Positions 54,108-62,676 of a stretch of DNA of 64,000 nucleotides are shown in pieces. Origin of the DNA: an uncultured Dermabacter sp. (lineage in GTDB: Bacteria > Actinomycetota > Actinomycetes > Actinomycetales > Dermabacteraceae); assembly GCA_947252755.1 (NCBI GenBank), contig CAMXWV010000006.1:95109-159108 (forward strand), given 5' to 3'. Positions within the stretch are counted from its first letter, which is position 1. Each line of letters starts with the position of its first letter. A program made the translations under genes and the position numbers. The notes beneath the pieces are model-generated. The model saw nothing but the letters and a program-made list of their open reading frames with translations. It did not search any database and was not told where the DNA came from.

Positions 54108-55942
54108 ACAGCCCGATCAATCAGACCAGTGAACGTGAGCGCGACCTGATCGCCTCGCTCGAGGAGAGCGCGGACGTCACCCGCAAGCTGTCGCGTCACT
54201 CGGAACTGCTGCCGATCGCCACCGCGAAGCAGACCGTGCGCTTTCTGTGGGGCCGGCTGCGGGAGCTGCGGACCGCAGCGCTGCTGATGCTCGCCACCAC
54301 GATCACCGCGGCCGTTGCCGGGGCCGCCATGCCCCGGCTGATCGGCTCCGCGATTGACGTCTCCACCACCGGCTCTGACCTTGCTCCCGTGGGGATTCTG
54401 GGCGCGGCGATTGTGCTGCTCGGCCTGATCCAGGCGGTGGCGGCGGCGCTCTCCCAAGCCCAGGTGTCCGCTCTTGGACAGCGGCTGCTCGCCGGGATGC
54501 GTGAGGACGTGATCGACCGGGCCCTGGACCTGCCCGCACAGACGATGGAGCGGGCCGGCATCGGCGATGCCCTCTCCCGCGTGGCGGACGATGTGGACGT
54601 GACCGCAAAAGCTGTCAACACGATTGTGCCGTGGCTTGTGACGGTCATGTTCCAGGTGGCGATCACAGTGGTGGCCATGGCGCTGATCTCCCCGTGGCTG
54701 CTGATCCTGCTGGCGGTGATCCTGCCGCTGTACTGGGCGGCGATGCGCTGGTATCTGCCGCGCACCAACCGGATCTACCGGATTGAGCGGATCGCTCTCG
54801 GCGCCCGCGCTCAGGGACTGCTGTCCGCCATCAACGGGGTGCCCACTGTTCACGCATACGAGATCGAACAGCGCGAAACGCGTCACGTGGCATCCCTGTC
54901 CCGCACCGCGTATGCGCTGAAGATGCGCATCACTTCCCTGGTTGTGCGAGTGGTGTGGCTGATGGTGATCCCGGAGACCCTCGCGATTGTGCTGGTGCTG
55001 ATCATCGGCTACGCGATGGTGCACGTGTCGGGCCTGCCGATCGGTCTGGTTGCCGCGGCAGCGATCTACCTGGTCACCCTGTTCTGGCCGCTGATGAGCC
55101 TGATCTTCTCCCTGGATGATGTGCAGTCCGCCGGTGCCTCGCTCACCCGCATGGTGGGCGTGATCATCGCGATCGACCCTGCCCGATCTCCCGGAGCCGA
55201 AAAGCCCGCGGACGCATCCGTGACGCTGACCGGAGTCAGCCACACCTACGGGGACCGGCGGGTGCTGGAGCCGATCGACCTGGCGATTGCTGAGCGGGAG
55301 ACCGTTGCGCTGGTGGGCGCCTCGGGTGCCGGAAAGTCCACTCTCGCCTCGATCATCGCCGGCACGCTCACCCCCACCACCGGCACTGTGAAGCACGGCG
55401 GGGCGGATCTTGCCCGAGCAGACCTGGAGGCGATTCGCGCCCATGCCTCGATCATCTCCCAGGACGTGCATGTGTTCCACGGCCCGCTCGCAGATGACCT
55501 CCGCCTCGCCGCGCCCGACGCGACCGATGACGATCTGTGGCAGGCGCTGCGGGAAGTGGGCGCTGACTCATGGGTGCAGCTGCTGCCCAGGCAGCTGCAG
55601 ACCGAAGTAGGCGAAAAGGGCGAGCGGCTCTCCGCTGAAGCCGCCCAGCAGCTAGCGCTGGCCCGGATCAGCCTGCAGAACCCGGCGGTGCTGGTGATGG
55701 ATGAGGCCACCGCGGATGAGGGCTCTTCGGGTGCGCGCGTGCTGGAGACGGCGGCGCTGCGCGTGGCCCGCGGGCGCACCACGGTCATCGTGGCGCACCG
55801 CCTGTCCCAGGCCATGCATGCGGATCGGATCCTAGTGATGGACGAGGGCGCTGTGGTGGAATCCGGCACCCATGCTGAACTGGTGGAACGCGACGGCACC
55901 TACGCGCGGCTGTGGACTGCCTGGTCGCAGCCCACCCGGTGA
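54104..55942 (+). CDS. ABC exporter half-transporter with degenerate signature motif
   Basis: A protein of 612 residues, translationally coupled to the preceding gene. An N-terminal stretch of 50 residues leads to the six-helix domain (about 57-340). The nucleotide domain has a normal Walker A, GASGAGKST at 405-413, and Walker B VLVMDEATADEG with its glutamate, and the H-loop VAHRLSQA. The signature, however, reads LSAEAAQQLALAR at 509-521 instead of LSGGQ. With the partner half it should form a heterodimer with one working ATP site. The substrate is unknown; CydDC-, multidrug- and siderophore-type exporters are possible. Confidence 0.9.
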   Translation: MNSPINQTSERERDLIASLEESADVTRKLSRHSELLPIATAKQTVRFLWGRLRELRTAALLMLATTITAAVAGAAMPRLIGSAIDVSTTGSDLAPVGILGAAIVLLGLIQAVAAALSQAQVSALGQRLLAGMREDVIDRALDLPAQTMERAGIGDALSRVADDVDVTAKAVNTIVPWLVTVMFQVAITVVAMALISPWLLILLAVILPLYWAAMRWYLPRTNRIYRIERIALGARAQGLLSAINGVPTVHAYEIEQRETRHVASLSRTAYALKMRITSLVVRVVWLMVIPETLAIVLVLIIGYAMVHVSGLPIGLVAAAAIYLVTLFWPLMSLIFSLDDVQSAGASLTRMVGVIIAIDPARSPGAEKPADASVTLTGVSHTYGDRRVLEPIDLAIAERETVALVGASGAGKSTLASIIAGTLTPTTGTVKHGGADLARADLEAIRAHASIISQDVHVFHGPLADDLRLAAPDATDDDLWQALREVGADSWVQLLPRQLQTEVGEKGERLSAEAAQQLALARISLQNPAVLVMDEATADEGSSGARVLETAALRVARGRTTVIVAHRLSQAMHADRILVMDEGAVVESGTHAELVERDGTYARLWTAWSQPTR

Positions 55943-56052
55943 TCCGGTAGGCTCAATACATACTCGATTCCCCCTCGCGGATGGAACACAGCACCTGTCG
56001 TCTGTGGCCGCCGGCAGTGCGTCCGTGAGGCTGATCGGCCAGAGATTTCGGT

Positions 56053-56724
56053 ATGTCTGCCCAGAAGCGTTGGTCCACCGGAGACCACGTGACCTGGACG
56101 TATTACACGCACGCCCACCACACCATCACGGTGCGGCCGGGCACCGTGGTTCTTGATGACGACCGCGGCATCGTGGTGTGGATCGCCCCAGGCACGGAGG
56201 TGCTCCTTCCCGTGCTCGAGAACGGCGCGCCGCTGCGGCGTGCCGGTGATGAGGGCATGTTCACCGCGCAGCGCCACCAGTCCAAACAGCTGTGGACCGG
56301 CAACGGCATCCTGATGATCGGCCTGCCCGATAAACCCTATTCAGTGTGGCTGTTCTACCGCGATGACGGCACCCTCGGCTGCTACTACGTCAACCTCGAA
56401 ACCGAACTGGAACGCACTGACGAAGGGATCCGCTCCCGGGACCTGGTGCTGGACCTGGTAGTGCTGCCGCGCCGGGACTACCACTACAAGGATGAGGACG
56501 AACTCGAAGGGGCAGAGCGCGTCGGCTATTTCACCAGCGACGAAGCGGACCGCATCCGCGCAATGGGACGCGAAGCTGAGCAGGACATCCGCGCCTGGAC
56601 ATACCCGTTCAACGCCGGCTACGAGTTCTTCTTCCCGAACCCAACCTGGACCATTCCGCCGCTGCCGCAGCATTACCGCTGGGAGCAGGACCTCACCAGC
56701 CGGGACACCCACCGCAAACGCTGA
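56053..56724 (+). CDS. DUF402 domain protein
   Basis: A protein of 223 residues. The middle part (GILMIGLPDKPYSVWLFYRDDGTLGCYYVNLE, of which WLFYRDDGTLGCYYVNLE is the core) and the later DLVVLPRRDYHYKDEDEL match the DUF402 fold, a beta-barrel found in some nucleoside-diphosphate phosphatases and in other proteins. A C-terminal acidic helix (SDEADRIRAMGREAEQDI) precedes a Trp/Pro-rich tail. A phosphatase role is possible but unproven. It is 31 bases before pepN and may be cotranscribed. No clear promoter is seen in the 110-base gap upstream. Confidence 0.82.
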   Translation: MSAQKRWSTGDHVTWTYYTHAHHTITVRPGTVVLDDDRGIVVWIAPGTEVLLPVLENGAPLRRAGDEGMFTAQRHQSKQLWTGNGILMIGLPDKPYSVWLFYRDDGTLGCYYVNLETELERTDEGIRSRDLVLDLVVLPRRDYHYKDEDELEGAERVGYFTSDEADRIRAMGREAEQDIRAWTYPFNAGYEFFFPNPTWTIPPLPQHYRWEQDLTSRDTHRKR

Positions 56725-56755
56725 CCCGCACGCTCACAGGAAAGGGCCTCACCTC

Positions 56756-59329
56756 ATGACCGAGAACCTCACCCGCGCAGAGGCAGCCGAACGCTCCTCC
56801 TTCCTCACCACCACCCGCTATGAGGTGGCGCTCAACCTCACCACGGGGCCCACCACGTTCCTCACCGAGACCACCATCCACGTCATCGCCAGCGAGGCAC
56901 GACCGGTCTTTGTGGATCTGATCGCCCCGGAAGTGCTCGAAATCGAACTGAACGGCACCCTGCTGGAGGATCCGGCGTCCCGATTCGACGGTGCGCGCGT
57001 GCAGCTGCCCGAGCTCGCCGTGGGGGCGAACACTGTGCGGATCACAGCAAACGGTGCATATATGAACACCGGTGAGGGCCTGCACCGCTTTGTGGACCCA
57101 GCCGACGACGAGGTGTACCTGTACTCACAGTTCGAAGTGTCCGATGCGCGCCGCATGTTCGCCTGCTTCGAACAGCCGGACCTCAAGGCCGAGTTCCAGT
57201 TCACCGTCACCGCTCCCGCTCACTGGCGGCTCATCTCCGTCTCCCCCACCCCCGAGCCGGAAGATGCCGGCACGGACACGCAGGGACAGCCGATCGCCAC
57301 CTGGCGGTTTGAGCCCACCGAGAAGATCTCCACCTACCTGACCTGCCTGATCGCCGGCCCCTACGAGGGGTACGAATCCACGATCCGCTCCAGTGACGGC
57401 CGTGAGCTGAAAGCCGGTGTGTATGCCCGAGCCTCGCTTGCGCAGCACCTGGATGGTGAAGCGATTGTGGAGGTCACCCAGCAGGGCTTCGACTTCTTTG
57501 AGGAAAAGTTCGCCCTCCCCTACCCGTTCCGCAAGTACGACCAGGTGTTCGTACCGGAATACAACATGGGAGCCATGGAGCACCCGGGCGCGGTGACGTT
57601 CACCGAGGTGTACGTGTTCCGCTCAGAGGTGTCTGACGCGGTGCGCGAACGCCGCGACCTGACGATCCTGCACGAACTGGCGCACATGTGGTTCGGTGAC
57701 CTGGTCACCATGCGCTGGTGGGATGACCTGTGGCTGAATGAGTCATTCGCCGAATACGCCTCCACGCTCGCATCTGCTGAAGCCACCCGTTGGACGAACT
57801 CGTGGACCACGTTCGCGGGCTCCGAAAAGGCCTGGGCGTACATGCAGGACCAGCTGCCCTCCACGCACCCGGTGGTGGCGGACATGGTTGACTTCGACGC
57901 GGTGGAGACCAACTTCGACGGCATCACCTATGCCAAGGGCGCTTCGGTGCTGCGCCAGCTTGTGGCCTATGTGGGCGAGGACGCATTCTTCGAGGGGGTG
58001 CGCGCCTACTTCCAGAAGCATGCCTGGGGTAACACGGAGCTGAGCGACCTGCTCGTGGAGCTGGAGGCAACGTCCGGCCGGGACCTGCGCACGTGGAGCG
58101 CGCTATGGCTGGAGCAGGCCGGGGTGACGCTGCTGCGCCCGCTGATCGACCGTGATGATGACGGCACCGTGACCCGTTTCGCCGTGGCGCAGGAAACGCC
58201 CGCTGAGCATCCCACGCTGCGCCCGCACCGACTCGGCATTGCCGGCTTCACCGAGCAGAACGGGAAGCTGGTGCGCACCGAGCACGTGGAAGTGGACGTG
58301 GACGGGGAACTCACCGAGATCGACGAGCTCGTGGGCAAGCAGGCGGACCTGTGGCTGCTGAACGACGGTGACCTTGCCTACGCGAAGATCCGACTGGATC
58401 CGGACTCGTTCCTCACCGCTATGCGGGACCTGGAAACGATCGAGGACCCGCTTGCGCGCACTCTGATCTGGGCGTCCGGTTGGGACATGGTGCGGGATGC
58501 GGAGATGCCGAGCCGTCTCTACCACCAGCTGCTGCTGGACGATATCGAAGGCGAAGCCGATTCTTCCACGGTGCGGACACTGCTGTCCCGCCTGGAAGCC
58601 ACCTCCACGCATTACAGCGCCCCGGCGCAGCGGCGATCCCGCACCGCCGGCACCGCTACCGCGCTGTGGGCCCTGACCGAGCATGCAGCGGCCGGCTCGG
58701 ATGCGCAGCTGCAGTACCTGGAGTGCTTCCTGCGCCTGGCCTGCGAACCGGAGCATGTGGGCGCTATCGAGGCGCTCCTCGATGGCCGCCTGGAGCTGCC
58801 GGGCCGCCCGATCGACGCGGACCTCCGCTGGAAGCTTGTGATCGCTCTGGCCGCCAATGACGCGATCACCGACGTCCAGATCGATGAGATCCTCAGCCGT
58901 GACAACACGCAGTCCGGCCGGCTCTCGGCGCTGACCGCGAAGGCGGCCCGTCCGCATCAGGATGTGAAGAAGCGCGCCTGGGAGCAGGTGGTGGAGGAGG
59001 ATTCTCTTGCGAACGAATCCGTCACCGCGGTGATCAAGGGCTTCAATCACGGTGATGAGCAGCTGCTGGCGCCGTACGGGTCGGCGTTCTTCACCATGCT
59101 CGATAACGTGTGGGCCACTCGCTCCACTGAGATCGCGAACCGGCTGATGCTGGGACTGTTCCCCACGAAGTTCCCGTCGATGGCGACTGTGCGGCAGGCG
59201 GAGAAGTGGCTGGCGGCGCATGAGGATGCGCCGCTTGGTCAGCGTCGCCCGATCATGGAAGGGCTGGACGGGGTGCAGCGCGCCCTGCGGGTGCAGGAGG
59301 CTGACGTTGAGCCTGGCAGCCGTGACTGA
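56756..59329 (+). CDS. pepN: Aminopeptidase N (M1 family)
   Basis: A protein of 857 residues from the ATG at 56756, after AGGAAAGGG; the frame runs back into the DUF402 gene without a start signal. The zinc site is H306-E307-x3-H310 in HELAHMWFGD with Glu329 in WLNESFAEY, and the catalytic tyrosine lies in FDGITYAKGAS-type sequence after it. It removes N-terminal residues from peptides in the cytoplasm. The exopeptidase motif, GAMEN in nearly all members, reads GAMEH at 272-276. The long helical C-terminal domain is complete. A hairpin is not evident downstream. Confidence 0.95.
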   Translation: MTENLTRAEAAERSSFLTTTRYEVALNLTTGPTTFLTETTIHVIASEARPVFVDLIAPEVLEIELNGTLLEDPASRFDGARVQLPELAVGANTVRITANGAYMNTGEGLHRFVDPADDEVYLYSQFEVSDARRMFACFEQPDLKAEFQFTVTAPAHWRLISVSPTPEPEDAGTDTQGQPIATWRFEPTEKISTYLTCLIAGPYEGYESTIRSSDGRELKAGVYARASLAQHLDGEAIVEVTQQGFDFFEEKFALPYPFRKYDQVFVPEYNMGAMEHPGAVTFTEVYVFRSEVSDAVRERRDLTILHELAHMWFGDLVTMRWWDDLWLNESFAEYASTLASAEATRWTNSWTTFAGSEKAWAYMQDQLPSTHPVVADMVDFDAVETNFDGITYAKGASVLRQLVAYVGEDAFFEGVRAYFQKHAWGNTELSDLLVELEATSGRDLRTWSALWLEQAGVTLLRPLIDRDDDGTVTRFAVAQETPAEHPTLRPHRLGIAGFTEQNGKLVRTEHVEVDVDGELTEIDELVGKQADLWLLNDGDLAYAKIRLDPDSFLTAMRDLETIEDPLARTLIWASGWDMVRDAEMPSRLYHQLLLDDIEGEADSSTVRTLLSRLEATSTHYSAPAQRRSRTAGTATALWALTEHAAAGSDAQLQYLECFLRLACEPEHVGAIEALLDGRLELPGRPIDADLRWKLVIALAANDAITDVQIDEILSRDNTQSGRLSALTAKAARPHQDVKKRAWEQVVEEDSLANESVTAVIKGFNHGDEQLLAPYGSAFFTMLDNVWATRSTEIANRLMLGLFPTKFPSMATVRQAEKWLAAHEDAPLGQRRPIMEGLDGVQRALRVQEADVEPGSRD

Positions 59330-59391
59330 TCGGCCTGCGCGTTCAGCGATCGTTCACTGCGCGTGAGCTTGCTTCGTTAGCCTGTTTTCCT

Positions 59392-60318
59392 ATGGATTTC
59401 TCTGCTCCCTCTGCCGAACAGGCCCTCAGCTGGATGGACACGCTGTGGGCTTGGGTCCTCTCCAGCGGTGTGAAGATCGTGCTGATCATCGTGCTGGCTG
59501 TGATCGCTCGCGCCGCGGGCGCGCTGCTGATCCGCCGCGTGTTCGCCACGATGATGGAATCCGGCACGATGATCTCCTCGATGACCAATGCGGTGATCCG
59601 CCGACCGGAGACCCACGCTGCTGCTGCGCTGGCAAAAGAGCGTCGTGAACAGCGGGCCAATACTCTGTCCACAGTGGCGAAGAACGTGCTCAGCCTGGTG
59701 ATCGCGGTGCTTGCCACCGTCATGATCCTCTCGGAGGTGGGCATCAATGTGGCGCCCGTGATCGCCGGTCTGGGCGTGGCGGGCCTTGCTGCGGGTATCG
59801 GCGCGCAGACCATCATCAAGGATTTCATCGCCGGCGTGGTGATGCTGTTTGAGGACATCGTGGCGGTGGGTGACGTGGTGGATCTTGAATATGCCACCGG
59901 CACCGTGGAGAACGTGAACCTGCGCGTCACCCAGGTCCGTTCGCTTGACGGCGGGCTGTGGACCGTCCGCAATGGCGAGATCATCCGGGTGGGCAATATG
60001 TCCCGCGGCTTCGCCACCGCTGTGGTCATGCTGGACCTTGACACGTCGAATGATGACGCCCACGTCACGGACGTGCTCACCCACGTGGCCGAAGATGCGA
60101 TGCGCGACGAGAATCTGAGCGAAGTCATCATGGATGCGCCGAAGGTCAGCGGCATCCTCTCTTTCGACGGCGCTCGCTACCAGCGTCGGATCACCGCGAA
60201 GGTGGCGCCCGGCCGCCAGTGGGATGTGGAGCAGGATCTGCGCCGACGCGTGCGTCGTGAGTTCCACAAGGCGGGCATCGCCTTTGCCCTCCCCCGATTC
60301 CAGGAGACGAAGAAGTGA
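59392..60318 (+). CDS. Small-conductance mechanosensitive channel (MscS family)
   Basis: A protein of 308 residues. Helices at about 20-45, 95-120 and 122-150 are followed by the cytoplasmic beta domain. The pore-lining third helix reads VIAGLGVAGLAAGIGAQTIIKDFIAGVVMLFED (core GLGVAGLAAGIGAQ), and GDVVDLEYATGTVENVNLRVTQVRSLDGGLWTVRNGEI is the usual MscS beta-domain pattern. It opens under membrane tension and protects from osmotic downshock. It overlaps the globin gene by four bases (GTGA). Confidence 0.92.
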   Translation: MDFSAPSAEQALSWMDTLWAWVLSSGVKIVLIIVLAVIARAAGALLIRRVFATMMESGTMISSMTNAVIRRPETHAAAALAKERREQRANTLSTVAKNVLSLVIAVLATVMILSEVGINVAPVIAGLGVAGLAAGIGAQTIIKDFIAGVVMLFEDIVAVGDVVDLEYATGTVENVNLRVTQVRSLDGGLWTVRNGEIIRVGNMSRGFATAVVMLDLDTSNDDAHVTDVLTHVAEDAMRDENLSEVIMDAPKVSGILSFDGARYQRRITAKVAPGRQWDVEQDLRRRVRREFHKAGIAFALPRFQETKK

Positions 60319-60782
60319 CGATCCCGATTCAGCCGATGGGTGCTGACCGTCCCGGACCTGATGTGACGGTGTTCGAGGCGGTTGGCGGCATGGACACGTT
60401 CCGCACGCTGGTGGACAGGTTCTACGCAGGTGTGTGGCAGGACCCGGTTCTGCGGCCCATGTACCCGGATGATGATCTGGAGGGGGCCAAGGAGCGTCTG
60501 CGCATGTTTCTGGTGCAGTTCTGGGGCGGGCCCAAGGACTACAGCGAGCAGCGGGGCCATCCGCGCCTGCGGATGCGGCATGCCCCGTTTCCGGTTTCAC
60601 CGGCAGCGCGGGATGCGTGGCTGCGCCACATGCACGCCGCTGTGAAGTCACTGGAGCTTCCAGATATCCACGAGAGCGTGATGCTTGATTATTTCGATCG
60701 CGCGGCGCACTCCTTGGTCAATACGCACGACGGCGGCGACGCCCCCATGGCCGGGCAGACGATGCCCGACCACATGCAGTAA
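60315..60782 (+). CDS. glbO: Truncated haemoglobin, group II (GlbO)
   Basis: A protein of 155 residues starting at GTG 60315, coupled to the MscS gene. The group II pattern is FEAVGGMDTFRTLVDRFYAGVWQDPVLRPMYP (core GGMDTFRTLVDRFY), FLVQFWGGPKDYSEQRGHPRLRMRHAPF with the G8-type tryptophan region and the proximal histidine in RMRHAPF, then WLRHMHAAV. It binds haem and oxygen; GlbO proteins are linked to oxygen or NO chemistry near the membrane. The first 18 residues are an extension over the core fold. Confidence 0.94.
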   Translation: MTIPIQPMGADRPGPDVTVFEAVGGMDTFRTLVDRFYAGVWQDPVLRPMYPDDDLEGAKERLRMFLVQFWGGPKDYSEQRGHPRLRMRHAPFPVSPAARDAWLRHMHAAVKSLELPDIHESVMLDYFDRAAHSLVNTHDGGDAPMAGQTMPDHMQ

Positions 60783-60783
60783 G

Positions 60784-60819
60784 CGCCCGCCGTTATCAGT
60801 TGCGGAGCCGGTGGGCGCG
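60784..60819. terminator. Terminator between convergent glbO and thioesterase genes
   Basis: GCGCCCGCCG (60784-60793) pairs with CGGTGGGCGC (60810-60819), with one G-T pair, around a 16-base loop. It starts one base after the glbO stop and lies nine bases from the convergent thioesterase stop. Confidence 0.6.
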
Positions 60820-60827
60820 TGCCCCGG

Positions 60828-61301
60828 TCAGTCGCGGAAGGTGAGGGGCTCCCCCAGGTATGGGGCGAGCCCTTCCCTCACGTCCGGCGTGATGCGAGTG
60901 GGAGTTCCGGACTGGTCAACAAGCACCAGCACCGATCGGGCTGAGGCATACGGTGCGCTCAGATCGTCCCTGGTCAGCACGTGATAGTCGATGTGCAGGG
61001 ATGCTCCACCCAGGTGGGAGATCCACAGACGCACGATGATTCCGTCACGCCGATAGCCCAGCGGGCGCAGGTATTCGATGCGGTTGGAGGCAACGAACGT
61101 CTGCACGGCGGCGCCCTCGGGCCCTGCCGGCAGCGGGATCGGCGTGGGTGCGGCGCCGTACTCCACCTGATCCTTGGGCACCGGCCAGAACGCGTGGATG
61201 CGCGCTTCTTCCAGCAGGCGCAGCATCGCGGCGTTATTGACGTGGCCGTACAGGTCCAGGTCAGTCCAGCGGACCGGGACTGGGATATCGACCGGGCTCA
61301 T
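60828..61301 (-). CDS. Hotdog-fold acyl-CoA thioesterase (4HBT type)
   Basis: A protein of 157 residues. The opening PVPVRWTDLDLYGHVNNAAMLRLLEEARIHAF (core WTDLDLYGHVNNA) is the 4-hydroxybenzoyl-CoA thioesterase signature, with the catalytic aspartate in DLDLYGHVNN, followed by NRIEYLRPLGYR and VLVDQSGTPTRI. It hydrolyses an acyl-CoA ester of unknown type. It lies three bases after the monooxygenase-fold gene and is convergent with glbO. Confidence 0.9.
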   Translation of the reverse strand: MSPVDIPVPVRWTDLDLYGHVNNAAMLRLLEEARIHAFWPVPKDQVEYGAAPTPIPLPAGPEGAAVQTFVASNRIEYLRPLGYRRDGIIVRLWISHLGGASLHIDYHVLTRDDLSAPYASARSVLVLVDQSGTPTRITPDVREGLAPYLGEPLTFRD

Positions 61302-61304
61302 GCG

Positions 61305-61625
61305 TCAGTCAACCTGCAGCTCACCCATACGGTCCCAGCCTTCGCCCTCCACCTGGCGCGACACGATCTGCGGGGTGGCGGTGAGGAACGGCTTCATCGC
61401 CTCGAGCCCCTTCTGGAAGTGCTCGGAGTTCACGTGGGCCTCGCCCGCATCATCCTTGAACGCCTCAACCAGCAGGATTTCGTTCTCATTCTCCGTGCTG
61501 CGGAACCAATCGAACCAGAGGTTGCCCTCTTCGGCGCGTGTTGCAGTGGTGAACTCCTCCACGGCCTGGAGGAACTGCTCGGCCTGACCATCTTTGACCT
61601 GGTATTTCACGTTGATGAAGATCAT
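61305..61625 (-). CDS. ABM-fold protein (antibiotic biosynthesis monooxygenase family)
   Basis: A protein of 106 residues from the ATG at 61623-61625; the frame is open back to 61706 but MIFINVKYQVKDGQAEQFLQAVEEF is the usual opening of the family. The ferredoxin-like fold shows WFDWFRSTENENEILLVEAFKDDAGEAHVNSEHF (core FRSTENENEILLVEAF and HVNSEHF). Members include quinol monooxygenases and haem-degrading enzymes, but most are uncharacterised. The ribosome site is weak. It is coupled to the thioesterase gene. Confidence 0.85.
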   Translation of the reverse strand: MIFINVKYQVKDGQAEQFLQAVEEFTTATRAEEGNLWFDWFRSTENENEILLVEAFKDDAGEAHVNSEHFQKGLEAMKPFLTATPQIVSRQVEGEGWDRMGELQVD

Positions 61626-61712
61626 GGGTTCCACTGTGCCACATGGAGCTGAGCGCAAGGTGGTCAGTCTTGCCGCACTCGGGAGCGTCAAATCGGACCG
61701 CTGCAAGAGAAC

Positions 61713-62471
61713 TCAACCCACACTACCCCCACCGGCCCCATAATTAATCGGTACTACGGCATACGATCCAGCATTCCTCCAGTGCCTGATCGCACCTCTA
61801 ACATGCGTCACAGTATCCCATATCCACCATACACCGAAGCCGCCAACGGTGACCATTTTTAAGATTCCTGTAATATACTGACCGAAAAGAAATCTGTCAC
61901 CACCGAATAGCCCGAATAGCAAGGAGAAAACTGCCATATTTACCTCAAAAAACGCAGGGCTGTATCCCAGCCTTACTAAACGAAACCCTCTTGCTCCAAT
62001 GACTACGCTAGAGACCGTCCAGCCCAACCCGGCACCCCTATCCGGGGACTCGTTCAAGCTTGGCGGCAGGATTAGCGGGCTGCTCACAGTCCCTCCTTCG
62101 AAGCTAAGAGAAACCGCTGCCTGCCACAGGTCTTCCACCTCGCCCGGGCTCCTACGAACCAAACCGTAAACGTTTGGTACAGCCCCGTTAGCAAATTCCA
62201 GCTGAAGGGAGTCATGCCCCATGCTCAGTAGACCCATCTCTCTGACGCCCACGAACACTCGCAATGCCCCCTTTTCTGCATCATCCGAGTTAGGAGCCAA
62301 GGAAAACTTCGCCACATAGTCAACCGGTTTCCCCGCATCTTTAATCGCAGCTAGTTCAAGAGCCTCCGGGTCAGTGACTACAACTTCATGCATTCTCTCA
62401 TCCAGCCCAATCAGTACTGACCAATCGTCAACCTTCAAGTAGAACAACCCTCTTTCTAGGCTAGGTAACAC
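61713..62471 (-). CDS. TM2-domain membrane protein, low GC, start uncertain
   Basis: A protein of at least 252 residues. The C-terminal part (about 175-230) is a TM2 domain: LLFGLFGGDRFLFGQYITG, then LKMVTVGGFGVWWIWDTVTHVRG (key GGDRF, GGFGVWWIWD). The N-terminal 160 residues are soluble and not recognised. The first usual start is a GTG at 62469-62471 without a ribosome site, yet the same frame stays open to about 62529 and encodes plausible sequence (KFWRLTPWRATE) with no ATG, GTG or TTG. The gene and its upstream region are clearly lower in GC than all neighbours and use A- and T-ending codons. Horizontal transfer and a damaged 5' end are likely. Confidence 0.6.
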   Translation of the reverse strand: MLPSLERGLFYLKVDDWSVLIGLDERMHEVVVTDPEALELAAIKDAGKPVDYVAKFSLAPNSDDAEKGALRVFVGVREMGLLSMGHDSLQLEFANGAVPNVYGLVRRSPGEVEDLWQAAVSLSFEGGTVSSPLILPPSLNESPDRGAGLGWTVSSVVIGARGFRLVRLGYSPAFFEVNMAVFSLLFGLFGGDRFLFGQYITGILKMVTVGGFGVWWIWDTVTHVRGAIRHWRNAGSYAVVPINYGAGGGSVG

Positions 62472-62676
62472 TTCAGTAGCCCGCCACGGCGTCAGTCTCC
62501 AAAATTTATTCGAGGTAAAGAAACTTTTCCAGAGCCCGATTGCTATTCATAGCGCCATAGACCACTCTCAATGGTATGCCCAGGTGAAAACCCTGCCTAC
62601 GGCGCTTCACGGCTACGGGGCACTCAAGGGCTGCTTGGTCGAGCGGAGCGGACCGCACCCCGTTACGATTGACGGC

